64,000 nucleotides of DNA from Brevundimonas guildfordensis (GCF_014836405.1 NZ_JACSQU010000003.1:372001-436000); one strand, 5' to 3'. Shown: positions 53,696 through 63,870, counted from the stretch's first letter. A program made the numbers and translations. The notes: a model not told the origin generated them from the letters alone.

Positions 53696-56518
53696 GTGAC
53701 CGCAGCGGCGCCGTGGAGCGTGAAGGGCATCGATCCCAAGGCGCGCGAGATCGCCAAGGATCTGGCGCGTCGCTCGGGCATGACCCTGGGCGAGTGGCTG
53801 AACTCCATGATCATGGATGAGCCTGAAGAGGACGACAGCGTCGCCACCCTGCCGCGCCGGTCGCCCATTCCTGATCCCTATGATCGCCGCAGCCGTTCGC
53901 GCCGCCTGGACGACGTCTATGGCGAGGATGCGCACCGGCATGAAGGCCTGGGCAGAATGGGCGCCTCGCTTGAGGTGATCGCTGAGCGTCTGGAGGCGGC
54001 TGAGCGCCGCTCGACCCTGGCCATTCAGGGCATCGATCAGGCCGTCGTCGGTCTGGTGCGTCGGATGGAGGCGCAGGACGAGGCCGAGGCGGCCAAGGCG
54101 CGCCGCATCGACGACATCGCCGAGGAACTGCGCGAGGGCCACCGTCGCCTGCGTCGTCTGGAGCAAGACGCCGGAGCCGAGGCGCGCGATGGGCTGGACA
54201 AGCTGGATGCGGCCCTGACCGCCGTCTCCACCCGCCTTTATGAAATGGACGAGCGCCAGCGGGCGGGCGTCAGCGAACTGCGCGATCGGATCGAAGCGGT
54301 CGAAAAGGCGGCTGGGCCGGGCGCCGGAACAACTCTGCTGTCGCAAGTGGGCGTGCGTCTGGACGACGCACAGTCGCAGACCTCCGAAGCGCTCAAGGGA
54401 TTGGAGCGGTCGTTCGCGGCGCTCGACCTGCGGATGCGCGACGCCGAGCGCCGCATCGAGCCGGACCACGCGCGCGAAGCCTCGCGCTTTGAAAAGCTGG
54501 CGGAGGCTCTCACCCGGCAGGTGGAATCCAGCCGCGTCGAGATGATGCGACGCCTGGATGTGGCCGAAACCGAAGGCCGCGTCGAGCGGATCGAGCGCGC
54601 GTTGGCCGCGATCGGCGAGCAGGCCCGCGCCGCCGAGCAGCGCTCGGTCGCCGCGGTCGAGGGTATGGGCCACGAGATCATGCGCATCGCCCGCAACCTG
54701 AATGGCCGGGTGGAGAAGGTCGAGGCGGCGGGCGCAGGGGCGTCGGACGCGCGCGTCGCCGCGCTTGAACAGAAGCTGGAGCGCGACCTGGCTCGCCACG
54801 CCCAGGCGGTGGACCAGCGCCTGACTCAGGCCGACGACCAGCACGCCCTGGCGCTGGAACGTCTCGGCGGGGAGATCGCCCGTATTTCCGACCGGCTCGG
54901 CGAGCGGATCGCCCAGTCCGAGCGTCGCTCTGCCCAAGCTCTGGACGACATCGGCCGCCGCCTGGCCGAAAGCACCGACAAGATGCACCAGCGCCACGAG
55001 CGCGCCTCGGGCGACCTGGCCGAGCGGATGCGTCAGAGCGAGGAGCGCACGGCGCGCCTGCTGGCCGAGGCGCGCGACAGCATCGAGCAGCGCGCCGGCC
55101 GCGCCGAGCGCCGCGACGTTCCGCTGGAGAGTCCTGAGCCCGCGCCGTGGACCCCCGCTGAAAGTCCCAGCGGCGATTGGCGCGCGGCGGCTTTCGCCGA
55201 TCCGGTCGAGCCCTGGTCGCAAGACCCGCTGGCGGGCGCCGTTCAGGCTGAGCCTTTCCCGACGGAGCCGGAGCGCCATTCAGACGACGGCGTTTTCGTC
55301 GACCCGTTCGAGGCCGACTTCCTTGAGCCCGCGCGAGCCGCGACGCCGTTTGGCCGCGCGCCGGTCGAGCCATCGGCTGAATCGCCGGCAAGCCATGCGC
55401 CGGACGCTTTCGGCGGCGCCGACATCAGCGACATCCTGGCGGCGTTCGAGACCCCGGGGGCCGACGTCTTCGCCCGCCCCGAGTCTGTTGCAGCGACGGC
55501 AGATCACCGCCCGCTGATGCTGGACGGCGACGATGACGGCTTTGCGGCGGAACTGGAGTTCGTCGACCCGGCGCCGCGCGAGTCGGTCGCCGAGGAGCCG
55601 ACGACGACCCGCGACGTGCTGGACGCGGCGCGCGCCGCCATGGCGCCGGACACCGCCGATGATGGCGCCCGCGCCGGCTTCGGTCTCAAAAAACGCGGCG
55701 GCAAGTCCAAGCTGCAGGAGCGTCTGGACAAGCAGGCGGGCCGTCAGGGCTCAACCATGCGCAAGGCCATGGGCGCCTCAGCCGTGGCGGCCCTGGTGGT
55801 CGGCGGCGGCTACGCCAGCCTACAGGTGGCCGAGGGCGCAGGCCTGCGCTTCCCGGGCGTAAGCGTGTCGGGCGTTGCGCTGGGCCCTGCGGACGCAGAA
55901 GCGGCGCTGGATACGCCCATCGCCGCCCTGGCGCTGGACGCCACGCCGACCGAGGCGGTGCCTTCGCCCGAGGCGGCGGCGACGGAGGGTGCGTCCCTGT
56001 TCGCGCGCGCCAGCCTGATGCTGAACAATGGCGACGAGGCCGGCGTCGAGCCGCTGACCCGCGCGGCCAATCTGGGCTATGCGCCGGCGCAGCTGCGACT
56101 TGCCATGCTCTATCAGGACGGTCAGGCGGGACTGGCGGTTGACGACGTCGAGGCGCGCGCCTGGGCCCGCCGCGCGGCCGAGGGCGGCGACGCCAAGGCC
56201 ATGCATCACTACGCCATGCAACTGTATGACGGGATCGGCGGCGCCAAGAGCGGGCCTGACGCGTTGACCTGGCTGAAGAAGGCGGCCGAGGCCGGCCGCG
56301 TCGACAGCCAGTATAACGTCGCCAAGATGCTGGAGCAGGGTGACGAGGGCGTCGCCGCCAATCGCACCGAAGCCTTCAAATGGTACATGATCGCGGCACG
56401 GCGCGGCGATCAGCAGGCCCTGGCCTCGGTGCAGCGCCTGACACCCGCCCTGTCGGCTGTCGAACGCCGCAAGGCGCGTGAGGCCGCCGACGCCTTCACC
56501 GCCCCGCCGCTTGCGTAA
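53696..56518 (+). CDS. podJ: Polar organelle development protein PodJ
   Basis: A 940-aa polar scaffold. The N-terminus (P-W-S-V-K-G-I-D-P-K-A-R-E, then A-R-R-S-G-M-T-L-G-E-W-L) is the PodJ signature. Residues about 75-470 are a long charged coiled coil, then an acidic, Pro-rich disordered stretch (about 475-675), one membrane helix near 690-705, and periplasmic Sel1-like repeats (about 765-915). PodJ localises pilus and stalk/holdfast factors, fitting the Tad pilus genes in this window. GGGAGG seven bases before the GTG supports the start. Confidence 0.92.
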   Translation: MTAAAPWSVKGIDPKAREIAKDLARRSGMTLGEWLNSMIMDEPEEDDSVATLPRRSPIPDPYDRRSRSRRLDDVYGEDAHRHEGLGRMGASLEVIAERLEAAERRSTLAIQGIDQAVVGLVRRMEAQDEAEAAKARRIDDIAEELREGHRRLRRLEQDAGAEARDGLDKLDAALTAVSTRLYEMDERQRAGVSELRDRIEAVEKAAGPGAGTTLLSQVGVRLDDAQSQTSEALKGLERSFAALDLRMRDAERRIEPDHAREASRFEKLAEALTRQVESSRVEMMRRLDVAETEGRVERIERALAAIGEQARAAEQRSVAAVEGMGHEIMRIARNLNGRVEKVEAAGAGASDARVAALEQKLERDLARHAQAVDQRLTQADDQHALALERLGGEIARISDRLGERIAQSERRSAQALDDIGRRLAESTDKMHQRHERASGDLAERMRQSEERTARLLAEARDSIEQRAGRAERRDVPLESPEPAPWTPAESPSGDWRAAAFADPVEPWSQDPLAGAVQAEPFPTEPERHSDDGVFVDPFEADFLEPARAATPFGRAPVEPSAESPASHAPDAFGGADISDILAAFETPGADVFARPESVAATADHRPLMLDGDDDGFAAELEFVDPAPRESVAEEPTTTRDVLDAARAAMAPDTADDGARAGFGLKKRGGKSKLQERLDKQAGRQGSTMRKAMGASAVAALVVGGGYASLQVAEGAGLRFPGVSVSGVALGPADAEAALDTPIAALALDATPTEAVPSPEAAATEGASLFARASLMLNNGDEAGVEPLTRAANLGYAPAQLRLAMLYQDGQAGLAVDDVEARAWARRAAEGGDAKAMHHYAMQLYDGIGGAKSGPDALTWLKKAAEAGRVDSQYNVAKMLEQGDEGVAANRTEAFKWYMIAARRGDQQALASVQRLTPALSAVERRKAREAADAFTAPPLA

Positions 56519-56637
56519 ATACGGCGCGCAAACAGGGCAGGCCGGGGGTGGCGGTTCGCCGCAGGGGTCGCTAAGACCGAAGGTCTAGTCGCCTTTCCGG
56601 CGCCGATTGCCTGTCCTTCCAGCCGAAGGCGCGTGCC

Positions 56638-57561
56638 GTGGATATTTACCTGCCGATCGCCGAAGTCTCGGTGAACTGGCCGCTCCTGGTCATGCTGGGA
56701 GCGCTGGTCGGATTCGTGTCCGGCCTGTTCGGCATTGGCGGCGGCTTCCTGATGGCGCCGGTGCTGGTGTTTCTGGGCATTCCGCCAACGGTGGCGGTGG
56801 CCAGCCAGGCCAGCCACGTCGTCGCCTCCTCGACCTCGGGCGTGATCCGTTATTCCGGCATGGGCGCGGTCGATTACCGTATCGGCGGCATCATGGCCGT
56901 GGGCGGCGCCTTGGGCGCGCTCGTGGGCGTCGAACTGTTCCGCTACCTGCGCCTGCTGGGTCAGGCCGATCTGGTGGTGTCGCTGTCCTATCTGCTGTTC
57001 CTCGGCTCCATCGGCTGCATGATGCTGTACGAGAGCCTGACGCAGATCCTTCATCGCGTCCGGGGCGAGACCCCGCCGCGCAAGGAGCGTCGTCGCCCGA
57101 TGTGGCTGTACGGCCTGCCGTTCAGGATGCGTTTCCCCCGCTCGGGCCTCTATATCAGCGCCATTCCCCCGTTCGGACTAGGCGTGTTCGCGGGCATACT
57201 GTCGGCGATCATGGGGGTGGGCGGCGGCTTCATCCTGGTGCCGGCCATGCTCTATGTGCTGCGCATGAGGGCCAGCGTGGTGGTCGGCACCAGCCTGTTC
57301 CAGATCATCATCACCACCGCCATCACCACCGTGCTTCAGGCCGGGCGCAACCAGACGGTGGACATCGTCCTGTCGACCATCCTGCTGCTGGGCGGGGTGG
57401 TGGGGGCTCAGTACGGCGCCCGGCTGTCGGGCCGGTTCCGCGCCGAGGAGATGCGGGCGGCCCTGGGTCTGATCGTGCTGCTGGTCGGCATCCAGATGGG
57501 GCTGGAGCTGTTCGTTCGGCCCAGCGACCTGTTCCTGCTGGCGCCCGGGGTGGCGGACTGA
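56638..57561 (+). CDS. TauE/SafE-family membrane transporter
   Basis: A 307-aa permease starting at GTG, with about eight hydrophobic helices. The duplicated TauE/SafE signature is visible twice: G-L-F-G-I-G-G-G-F-L (about 30-39) and I-M-G-V-G-G-G-F-I-L (about 196-205). These proteins move sulfite, sulfoacetate or other organosulfur anions. The next gene overlaps it by one base (TGATG), a pairing common in Alphaproteobacteria. Confidence 0.9.
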   Translation: MDIYLPIAEVSVNWPLLVMLGALVGFVSGLFGIGGGFLMAPVLVFLGIPPTVAVASQASHVVASSTSGVIRYSGMGAVDYRIGGIMAVGGALGALVGVELFRYLRLLGQADLVVSLSYLLFLGSIGCMMLYESLTQILHRVRGETPPRKERRRPMWLYGLPFRMRFPRSGLYISAIPPFGLGVFAGILSAIMGVGGGFILVPAMLYVLRMRASVVVGTSLFQIIITTAITTVLQAGRNQTVDIVLSTILLLGGVVGAQYGARLSGRFRAEEMRAALGLIVLLVGIQMGLELFVRPSDLFLLAPGVAD

Positions 57562-58379
57562 TGTTCCAGGTCCTACCGCCAGAGCCGCCGCCCCAGGCCG
57601 CGGCGCCCGAGATCATCATCGAACGCTCGGCCGCCACGACCGAGGAAGTGCGGGTCGCCGCCGCCCTGACCGACGCGCGGGTGGATGTGGACTCAGGCTT
57701 CAAGGGGGCCTCGATCGTCCTGTACGGCGCCGTGTTCAACCCCAGCGCCAGGCCCGCTGACGTAGTGGTGGTGGTGCGCGGGCCGGACGCTCCGGTCCGT
57801 CTGGTCAAGAAGACGCGCAACATGGGGGTCTGGCTGAACAGCCGCCCGGTGTTGTTCGAGGGCGCGCCCGGTTTCTACATGACCGCCTCGACGCGGCCCC
57901 TGAGCGACATCGCCGACTTCGGTCAACTGCGTCGGCTGGGCGTGGGCGTTGATCACCTGCGCATCGACGCGCCAGAGGAGGCGCGCACCGTCACCCGCTA
58001 CGGCGTGCGCGACGTGGTCGTCAGCCGCCTGGGCGAGGATTATCTCGACTGGCGCCGGGCCGTCATCCGGCTGAAGGAGGCGGCGGCCCTCTACGACACC
58101 GATCCCAAGGGGGTGGAGTTCGTCGACCGGGGCCTGTTCCGCGCCGAGGTCAAACTGCCCGCCGTGGCGCCGACGGGCAAATACTACGCGGAGGTCTGGC
58201 TGTTTCAGGAGGGGGCCCCGGTGTCGGTGTCAAACCTGACCCTGACCGTCGAGAAGGTGGGGCTGGAGCGCGACATCTATGAGTTCGCCCATCGCCGCCC
58301 GTGGAGCTATGGCGTGCTGTGCGTGCTGCTGGCGGCGATGACCGGCTATGCGGCGTCACGGGTGTTCCGGAGCCGGTAA
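57561..58379 (+). CDS. TIGR02186-family periplasmic/membrane protein
   Basis: A 272-aa protein that I assign to the Alph_Pro_TM/TIGR02186 family. A beta-rich extracytoplasmic body (about 15-235, with V-V-V-V-R-G-P and M-G-V-W-L-N) ends in one C-terminal membrane helix (about 248-266) and a basic tail. No convincing signal peptide is seen at the N-terminus given. It is translationally coupled to the TauE/SafE gene and is presumed to work with it; the activity is unknown. Confidence 0.8.
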   Translation: MFQVLPPEPPPQAAAPEIIIERSAATTEEVRVAAALTDARVDVDSGFKGASIVLYGAVFNPSARPADVVVVVRGPDAPVRLVKKTRNMGVWLNSRPVLFEGAPGFYMTASTRPLSDIADFGQLRRLGVGVDHLRIDAPEEARTVTRYGVRDVVVSRLGEDYLDWRRAVIRLKEAAALYDTDPKGVEFVDRGLFRAEVKLPAVAPTGKYYAEVWLFQEGAPVSVSNLTLTVEKVGLERDIYEFAHRRPWSYGVLCVLLAAMTGYAASRVFRSR

Positions 58380-58411
58380 ACACTTCCGTTCATCCCGGCG
58401 GAGGTGGAGCT

Positions 58412-58450
58412 GCGCTCAAGCAGCGAGCGACCGCGTCGGGAGCGTAGGGC
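58412..58450. repeat. Dispersed palindromic repeat, copy D (inverted)
   Basis: In reverse complement it contains GACGCGGTCGCTCGCTGCTTGAGCGC, split here only for description; its core matches copy C and its end matches copy B. It lies between the convergent TIGR02186 and beta-oxidation genes, next to a bidirectional terminator. Confidence 0.55.
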
Positions 58451-58456
58451 AAAGAA

Positions 58457-58484
58457 GAAAGGGCGGCCCGAAGGCCGCCCTTTC
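58457..58484. terminator. Bidirectional intrinsic terminator
   Basis: A perfect 12-bp stem, GAAAGGGCGGCC (58457-58468) with GGCCGCCCTTTC (58473-58484), encloses a CGAA tetraloop and has A-rich and T-rich flanks on both sides. It sits between two convergent transcripts ending at 58379 (plus) and 58507 (minus) and can terminate both. Confidence 0.85.
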
Positions 58485-58506
58485 CGTTTCAGTCTGAAGT
58501 CTCGCC

Positions 58507-60699
58507 TCAGGCCGCCTTCGTCTGCGGCGCGAAGCGGCCGTAGAAGGTTTCGTCCTTGGCGGCCATGTCGCGCAGAAGCGCCGGGACCTTGAAGCGGTCG
58601 CCGTATTTGGCGGCCAGGTCGTCGGCCTTGGCCACGAAGGCCTTCAGGCCGGTCTGGTCCATGAAGGTGATGGGGCCGCCGGTCCAGGGGGCGAAGCCCC
58701 AGCCCAGGATGGCGCCCAGGTCGCCTTCGCGCGGGTCGTCGATGACGCCCTCTTCCCAGCAACGGGCCACTTCCACCGCCTGGCGATACAGCAGGCGGGT
58801 CTTCAGTTCGTCGATGGCGGCCAGCGCCTCGGCACTTTCGCCGAGTTCCGCGCCCTTGGTGGTCGGGGCCAGGTCGTAGAGGCCCGGCCAGATGACCTTG
58901 GGCTTCTGGTCATAGTCGTAGAAGCCCTTGCCGTTCTTGCGGCCGAAACGGCCCTGCTCGACCATCGTCGCCACGATCTGCTCGCCCTCGTTGGGGACGT
59001 ATTTGTCGCCGAGATCCTCGCGGGTCTGCTTGGCGATCTTGTACGACAGGTCCAGGGCCACGTCGTCGTGCATCTCCAGCGGGCCGCGCGGCATGCCGGT
59101 CATACGGCCGACGTTGTCGATCAGCACGGGCGAATAGCCCTCTTCCAGCATGGCCATGCCTTCCATCAGGAAGGTGGAGAAGCAGCGCGAGGTGTAGAAA
59201 CCGCGGCTGTCATTCACGACGATCGGCGTCTTCCTGATCTTCAGGACATAGTCCAGCGCCTTGGCCAGGGCCGCGTCGCCGGTCTTCTCGCCCATGATGA
59301 TCTCGACCAGCATCATCTTGTCGACGGGCGAGAAGAAGTGGATGCCGATGAAGTCCTCGGGCCGCACGCTGGCCTCGGCCAGACCCGAGATGGGCAGGGT
59401 CGAGGTGTTGGAGCCGAACACGGCGCCCTCCGCCAGTTGGGCCTCGGCGCGCTTGGTGACGTCCGCCTTGATCTCGCGGTTCTCGAACACGGCCTCGATG
59501 ACCAGATCCGAGCCCTTGATCAGGTCATAGTCCGTCGTCGCCGTGACCAGGGCCAGGGTGGCGTCATACTTCTCCTGCGTCATCTGACCGCGCGACAGGC
59601 GCTTCTTCAGCAGTTCCTCGACGTGGGCTTTGCCCTTGTCGGCGGCTTCCTGCGTCTGGTCGATCAGCACGGTCTCGATGCCGGCCATGACCTGAACATA
59701 GGCGATCCCCGCGCCCATCATGCCGGCGCCGAGGACGCTGACCTTCTTGGGGTCGGACTTGGGCACGCCCGCCGGGCGCACGGCCCCCTTGTCCAGTTCC
59801 TGTTTCGACAGGAACAGGCTGCGGATCATGGCCTGGGCCTGCGGCGTCATCAGGGTCTTGATGAAGTAGCGCGTCTCGATGCGCAGGCCGGCCTCGATGG
59901 GGACCTGCACGCCTTCATAGACGGCCTTCATCATGTTCAGCACGGCCGGATAGTTGCCGTAGGACTGCTTGCGCAGGATGGCGTTGCCCATGATGAAGAT
60001 CTGGGCGCCCGCCGGGTGATAGGGGCCGCCGCCGGGGATCTTGAACTTGGGATCGTCCCACGGCTGGACGGCCTTGCCGCCGTTCTTGATCCAGGCTTTT
60101 GCGGCTTCCACCGACTGGCCCTTCTCGACGACCTCATGGACGACGCCGGCGCCCTTGGCGTCGTTCGGGCGCCAGGACTTGCCCTCGGCCATCTGCATCA
60201 GGGCGTTCTGCACCCCGATCAGGCGCGTCAGGCGCTGGGTGCCGCCACCGCCGGGGAACAGGCCGACCTTGATTTCGGGCAGGCCCAGCTGGATCTTCGG
60301 GTCGTTCTCGACCACGCGATAGTGGCAGGCCAGGGTGAACTCCAGCCCGCCGCCCAGCGCCAGGCCGTTGATGGCCGCCGCCACCGGCTTGCCGGAGGTC
60401 TCCAGCGCGCGGAAGGCGCCGTTCAGCGCCCAGCCGGTGTCGAACGCCTTCTGCAGGTCGCCGCCGCCGGCCAGCATCCCGGCGGCCATGTCGCCCAGGT
60501 CCGCCCCGGCGCAGAAGCCGGTCGTCTTGCCCGAGGTGAGGACCACGCCCTTGATGGCGTCGTCGGTCTTGATCGTCTCGACCAGCGCCGGGATCTCGGC
60601 GATCACGGCCGAGGTCAGGGTGTTCATCGAACGGCCCGGCACGTCGAAGGTGACGAGCGCGACGCCGTCGGCGTCGATGTCGATCTTGAAGTTTTCCAT
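58507..60699 (-). CDS. 3-hydroxyacyl-CoA dehydrogenase / enoyl-CoA hydratase (FadJ/FadB type)
   Basis: A 730-aa bifunctional beta-oxidation enzyme. The N-terminal crotonase domain (about 1-190, with [12 protein letters not shown] and A-L-G-G-G-L-E-F) hydrates enoyl-CoA. The C-terminal part (from about 318) holds the NAD-binding G-A-G-M-M-G-A-G-I motif and the dehydrogenase domains. GGGAG nine bases before the ATG at 60699 favours this start over 60705; the longer frame overlaps the thiolase gene. It is downstream of the thiolase in one operon. Confidence 0.93.
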   Translation of the reverse strand: MENFKIDIDADGVALVTFDVPGRSMNTLTSAVIAEIPALVETIKTDDAIKGVVLTSGKTTGFCAGADLGDMAAGMLAGGGDLQKAFDTGWALNGAFRALETSGKPVAAAINGLALGGGLEFTLACHYRVVENDPKIQLGLPEIKVGLFPGGGGTQRLTRLIGVQNALMQMAEGKSWRPNDAKGAGVVHEVVEKGQSVEAAKAWIKNGGKAVQPWDDPKFKIPGGGPYHPAGAQIFIMGNAILRKQSYGNYPAVLNMMKAVYEGVQVPIEAGLRIETRYFIKTLMTPQAQAMIRSLFLSKQELDKGAVRPAGVPKSDPKKVSVLGAGMMGAGIAYVQVMAGIETVLIDQTQEAADKGKAHVEELLKKRLSRGQMTQEKYDATLALVTATTDYDLIKGSDLVIEAVFENREIKADVTKRAEAQLAEGAVFGSNTSTLPISGLAEASVRPEDFIGIHFFSPVDKMMLVEIIMGEKTGDAALAKALDYVLKIRKTPIVVNDSRGFYTSRCFSTFLMEGMAMLEEGYSPVLIDNVGRMTGMPRGPLEMHDDVALDLSYKIAKQTREDLGDKYVPNEGEQIVATMVEQGRFGRKNGKGFYDYDQKPKVIWPGLYDLAPTTKGAELGESAEALAAIDELKTRLLYRQAVEVARCWEEGVIDDPREGDLGAILGWGFAPWTGGPITFMDQTGLKAFVAKADDLAAKYGDRFKVPALLRDMAAKDETFYGRFAPQTKAA

Positions 60700-60716
60700 G
60701 GTCATATGCTCCCGGA

Positions 60717-61922
60717 TCAGACGCGTTCGATGACGGTGGCGGTGCCCATGCCGCCGCCGATGCACAGGGTGGCCAGGGCCGTCGACTTGTCCGAGCGCTC
60801 CAGCTCGTCCAGCACCGTGCCCAGGATCATGGCGCCGGTGGCGCCCAGCGGGTGGCCCATGGCGATGGCGCCGCCGCAGACGTTGATCTTGTCATGCGGG
60901 ATGTCGAGCGCCTGCATGTAGCGCAGAACCACGGCCGCGAAGGCCTCGTTCAGTTCATACAGGTCGATGTCGCCCGGCTGCATGCCCAGCTTGCCCAGCA
61001 GCTTGCGGGTCACGGGCTCGGGGCCCGTCAGCATGATCGACGGCTCCGAGCCGATCGAGGCGCCGCCCAGAATCTTGGCGCGCGGCTTCAGGCCCAGGGC
61101 CTCGCCCATCTCCTTGGTGCCGATCAGCACGCCCGCGGCGCCGTCGACGATGCCGGACGAGTTGCCGGGGGTGTGGACGTGGTTGACGCTGGCGACCTCG
61201 GGGTAGCGCTGGCCGATCACGGCGTCGAAGCCCATGCCGCCCATCATGACGAAGGAGGGGTTCAGCCCGCCCAGGATCTGCATGTCCGTGTTCGGACGAA
61301 TGGTCTCGTCGTGGTCCAGTTGGGTCAGGCCGAGCTGGTTCTTGGCCGCGATCACCGACTTGTCGAAGCGGCGCTCGGCCCAGGACCGGGCGGCGCGCTT
61401 GTGGCTTTCGACCGAATAAGCGTCGACGTCGTCGCGGCTGAAGCCGTATTTGGTGGCGATCATGTCGGCCGAGACGCCCTGGGGCACGAAATAGGTCGGG
61501 AAGGCGGAGGACGGATCGGTCGGCCAGGCGCCGCCGTCCGAGCCCATCGGCACCCGGCTCATGGCTTCCACGCCGCCGCCGACGGCCATGCCCGCCTCGC
61601 CTGACTTCACCTTGGCGGCGGCCACGTTCACGGCCTCCAGGCCCGAGGCGCAGAAGCGGTTGATCTGGAAGCCTGCGGTCGCCTGGTCCCAACCCGCCGC
61701 CAGGACGGCGGTGCGGGCGATGTCGGCGCCCTGCTCGCCGACCGGCGAGACGCAGCCCAGGATCACGTCGTCGACCTTGGCGGTGTCCAGGCCGTTCCGG
61801 TCGCGCAGCGCCTCCAGCACCTGGCTGGCCAGGCTCAGCGCGGTGATCTCGTGCAGGCTGCCGTCCTTCTTGCCCTTGCCGCGCGGGGTGCGCACGGCGT
61901 CGTAGATATAGGCGTCGGCCAT
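60717..61922 (-). CDS. Acetyl-CoA C-acyltransferase (3-ketoacyl-CoA thiolase)
   Basis: A 401-aa thiolase that cleaves 3-ketoacyl-CoA in the last step of beta-oxidation. The nucleophile Cys91 lies in N-R-F-C-A-S-G, the His in [10 protein letters not shown] and the second Cys in L-C-I-G-G-G-M-G. It lies upstream of the hydratase/dehydrogenase gene with 17 bp between, forming a FadA-FadB-like pair. A palindromic operator candidate is found 144 bp upstream. Confidence 0.93.
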   Translation of the reverse strand: MADAYIYDAVRTPRGKGKKDGSLHEITALSLASQVLEALRDRNGLDTAKVDDVILGCVSPVGEQGADIARTAVLAAGWDQATAGFQINRFCASGLEAVNVAAAKVKSGEAGMAVGGGVEAMSRVPMGSDGGAWPTDPSSAFPTYFVPQGVSADMIATKYGFSRDDVDAYSVESHKRAARSWAERRFDKSVIAAKNQLGLTQLDHDETIRPNTDMQILGGLNPSFVMMGGMGFDAVIGQRYPEVASVNHVHTPGNSSGIVDGAAGVLIGTKEMGEALGLKPRAKILGGASIGSEPSIMLTGPEPVTRKLLGKLGMQPGDIDLYELNEAFAAVVLRYMQALDIPHDKINVCGGAIAMGHPLGATGAMILGTVLDELERSDKSTALATLCIGGGMGTATVIERV

Positions 61923-62065
61923 GGAGCGTCTCTCTTTTTCGGCGTCCCTATGCTCGGCGCGCGCGCCTCGCGGCTTGAGGGACAGGTGGCGTCTCAGGTC
62001 CCGCGCGGCGAGCGGAGGGGTCCGTTCGTCGCGTGTGGCGTGGAAACTCGGTCCGTTAGAAAGCC

Positions 62066-62083
62066 GACGTTTACGTCAACGTC
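62066..62083. promoter_or_regulatory. Palindromic operator upstream of the beta-oxidation operon
   Basis: GACGTTTACGTCAACGTC matches its own reverse complement at 16 of 18 positions. It resembles the TTTACGT-N2-ACGT-type sites of MerR-family regulators such as LiuR that control acyl-CoA catabolism. It is 144 bp upstream of the thiolase start and in the gap before the sugar-dehydrogenase-like gene. The palindrome is seen; the regulator is inferred. Confidence 0.55.
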
Positions 62084-62119
62084 AAGTAACAAGGCGCGTG
62101 AGGTCGCCTGACGTGAAAA

Positions 62120-62145
62120 GGGCGGGCCGTTTGCGTGGCCCGCCC
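62120..62145 (-). terminator. Intrinsic terminator of the sugar-dehydrogenase-like gene
   Basis: GGGCGGGCC (62120-62128) pairs with GGCCCGCCC (62137-62145) over an 8-nt loop. On the minus strand the stem is followed by TTTTCACG, 14 nt past the stop codon at 62159, a good Rho-independent terminator. Confidence 0.8.
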
Positions 62146-62158
62146 CATCATCTCTGCT

Positions 62159-63388
62159 TCAGCGGCGCGCTAGCCGCACCAGCTTGCCGTTTTCTTCATC
62201 GGTGACGACCCAGACGGCGCCGTCGGGGCCGACCGCCACGTCGCGGATGCGTTCGCCCAGACCGGTCAGCAGCCGCTCCTCGCCGGCCACGCGGCCGTCC
62301 TGCAGCACCAGGCGGACCAGATGCTTGCCCCCAAGGCCGCCGATCAGGGCGTTGCCCTTCCAACCCGGGAACATGGCGCCCTCGTAGAAGACCATGCCGC
62401 CCGGGGCGATCACCGGGTCCCAGTAGTAGACGGGCTGGACGGTGCCTTCCTTCGTGGTCGTCGCGCCAGGGATGGCGTCGCCGCTATACTCGATGCCGTA
62501 GGCCGCGCCGGGCCAGCCGAAGTTGGCGCCGGCCTTCTCCAGATTCAGCTCGTCGCCGCCGCGCGTGCCGTGCTCGATGCTCCAGACCGCGCCGGTCTCC
62601 GGCTGGACGGCGATGCCCTGTGGATTGCGGTGGCCGTAGGACCAGATCTCGGGCAGGGCGTCGTCGCGGCCGACGAAGGGATTGTCCGGCGGGACCGAGC
62701 CGTCGGCGTTGATGCGGATGACCTTGCCGTGGTGCGAGGCCAGGCTCTGGGCGGTCGGCCGCATCGGCTTGTCCGAGCGCTCGCCGATGGTGATGTACAG
62801 CTTGCCGTCCGGGCCGAAGACGAGGGAGGAGCCGAAATGCTTGTCCCCGTCATAGGTGTCCTTGACCTGGAAGACGACCTGCACGTTCTCGACGCGGCTC
62901 AGGTCGTCTGAAAGGCGGCCGCGCGCCACGGCCGTTCCGTTGCCGCCATCCCGCGGCTGGGCGTAGGACCAGTAGATGGTCCGGTCCTGGGCGAAGCCTG
63001 GGCTCAGGATGACGTCCAGCAGGCCGCCCTGGCCGCGCGCCGCCACGGCGGGCAGGCCGCTGATCGGGGCGCCGATCTGGCCCTGGGCGCTGACGACGCG
63101 CATGCGGCCGGGCTTTTCCGTCACTAGCCACTGGCCGTCCGGCAGCAGGGCCAGGCCCCAGGGATGCTCCAAGCCTTCCGCCACGACAGCGTGCTGCATG
63201 GCGACCGAGGTGCTGACCGACGGGGCGCGGGTCTGGCCTTCGACGGCCGGCGTCTGATCAGGATTGTTGGGGGCTCGGGTTTCGACCGGGGCGCCCTTCG
63301 CGGCAGCTTGGTCGGTCGACTGTCCGTTGGCTCCGCAGGCAGCGAGAGCCAAAGCGGCGGCGGAAACGGCGAAGAGGGCGGGACGCAT
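62159..63388 (-). CDS. PQQ-dependent sugar dehydrogenase-like lipoprotein
   Basis: A 409-aa soluble aldose sugar dehydrogenase (YliI/Asd) family protein. The signal peptide ends in a lipobox L-A-A-C (Cys18), so it is likely anchored in the outer membrane or periplasm. A low-complexity linker (about 20-65) leads to the six-bladed propeller, with G-L-E-H-P-W-G-L-A-L, S-Y-G-H-R-N-P-Q-G-I and E-H-G-T-R-G-G-D-E-L motifs. It would oxidise sugars using PQQ if cofactor is available. No pqq genes are in the window. Confidence 0.9.
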   Translation of the reverse strand: MRPALFAVSAAALALAACGANGQSTDQAAAKGAPVETRAPNNPDQTPAVEGQTRAPSVSTSVAMQHAVVAEGLEHPWGLALLPDGQWLVTEKPGRMRVVSAQGQIGAPISGLPAVAARGQGGLLDVILSPGFAQDRTIYWSYAQPRDGGNGTAVARGRLSDDLSRVENVQVVFQVKDTYDGDKHFGSSLVFGPDGKLYITIGERSDKPMRPTAQSLASHHGKVIRINADGSVPPDNPFVGRDDALPEIWSYGHRNPQGIAVQPETGAVWSIEHGTRGGDELNLEKAGANFGWPGAAYGIEYSGDAIPGATTTKEGTVQPVYYWDPVIAPGGMVFYEGAMFPGWKGNALIGGLGGKHLVRLVLQDGRVAGEERLLTGLGERIRDVAVGPDGAVWVVTDEENGKLVRLARR

Positions 63389-63583
63389 GGCGGCTCCTGA
63401 ACAGCGTGGCTTTGGACGTGAAGATGCAGGCTTGAATCGCGTTAGGCGAGCCGAAAGACGGCCGCGACCGATGATCCCGCGTGAAAACCCTATCGAACCG
63501 GCTTGAACCCGACGAAAGGCGGCGATATACGCAGCCCTCTCGCGCTCAGAGGTCGTTTCGGCCCGGCGCGACGCTCCGTATGG

Positions 63584-63660
63584 GGTTGGGTAGCTCAGAT
63601 GGTTAGAGCGGTGGATTCATAACCCACAGGTCGGCGGTTCGATCCCGCCTCCAACCACCA
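63584..63660 (+). tRNA. tRNA-Met (CAT), elongator type
   Basis: A 77-nt cloverleaf. The acceptor GGTTGGG pairs with TCCAACC (one G-U), the D arm is GCTC/GAGC, the anticodon loop TTCATAA contains CAT, the T arm is GCGGTTCGATCCCGC, and the 3' CCA is encoded. An A-C mismatch at the base of the anticodon loop closing pair is seen. It lacks initiator features (no C1-A72 mismatch, no three G-C anticodon-stem pairs). Lysidine-modified tRNA-Ile2 also has CAT, so that alternative cannot be fully excluded. Confidence 0.9.
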
Positions 63661-63870
63661 CGGAACTTCCTAAAATCAAAGAGTTAGTCCGATCCCTAAA
63701 AAGGGGAGGGCGCGTTGAAATGAGAACATAAGGGGGTCGGAACGGCCGCTCCGGTAGTGACGTCCCGGAATAGTCCCGGAGGATGTTCTTGTTCCGTTTT
63801 CCTCTGACTTGCCATGGTCAGGCCGACACACGACCATTTGTGTCGTAACTGTCCCTATCCTGCACCGCCA
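63661..63870. other. Non-coding stretch after tRNA-Met
   Basis: About 210 bp directly downstream of the tRNA with visibly higher A/T content near its start (TAAAATCAAAGAGTTAG) than the rest of the window. It contains a repeated GTCCCGGA and no plausible gene on either strand. It may be the left edge of DNA inserted at the tRNA. Confidence 0.4.
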
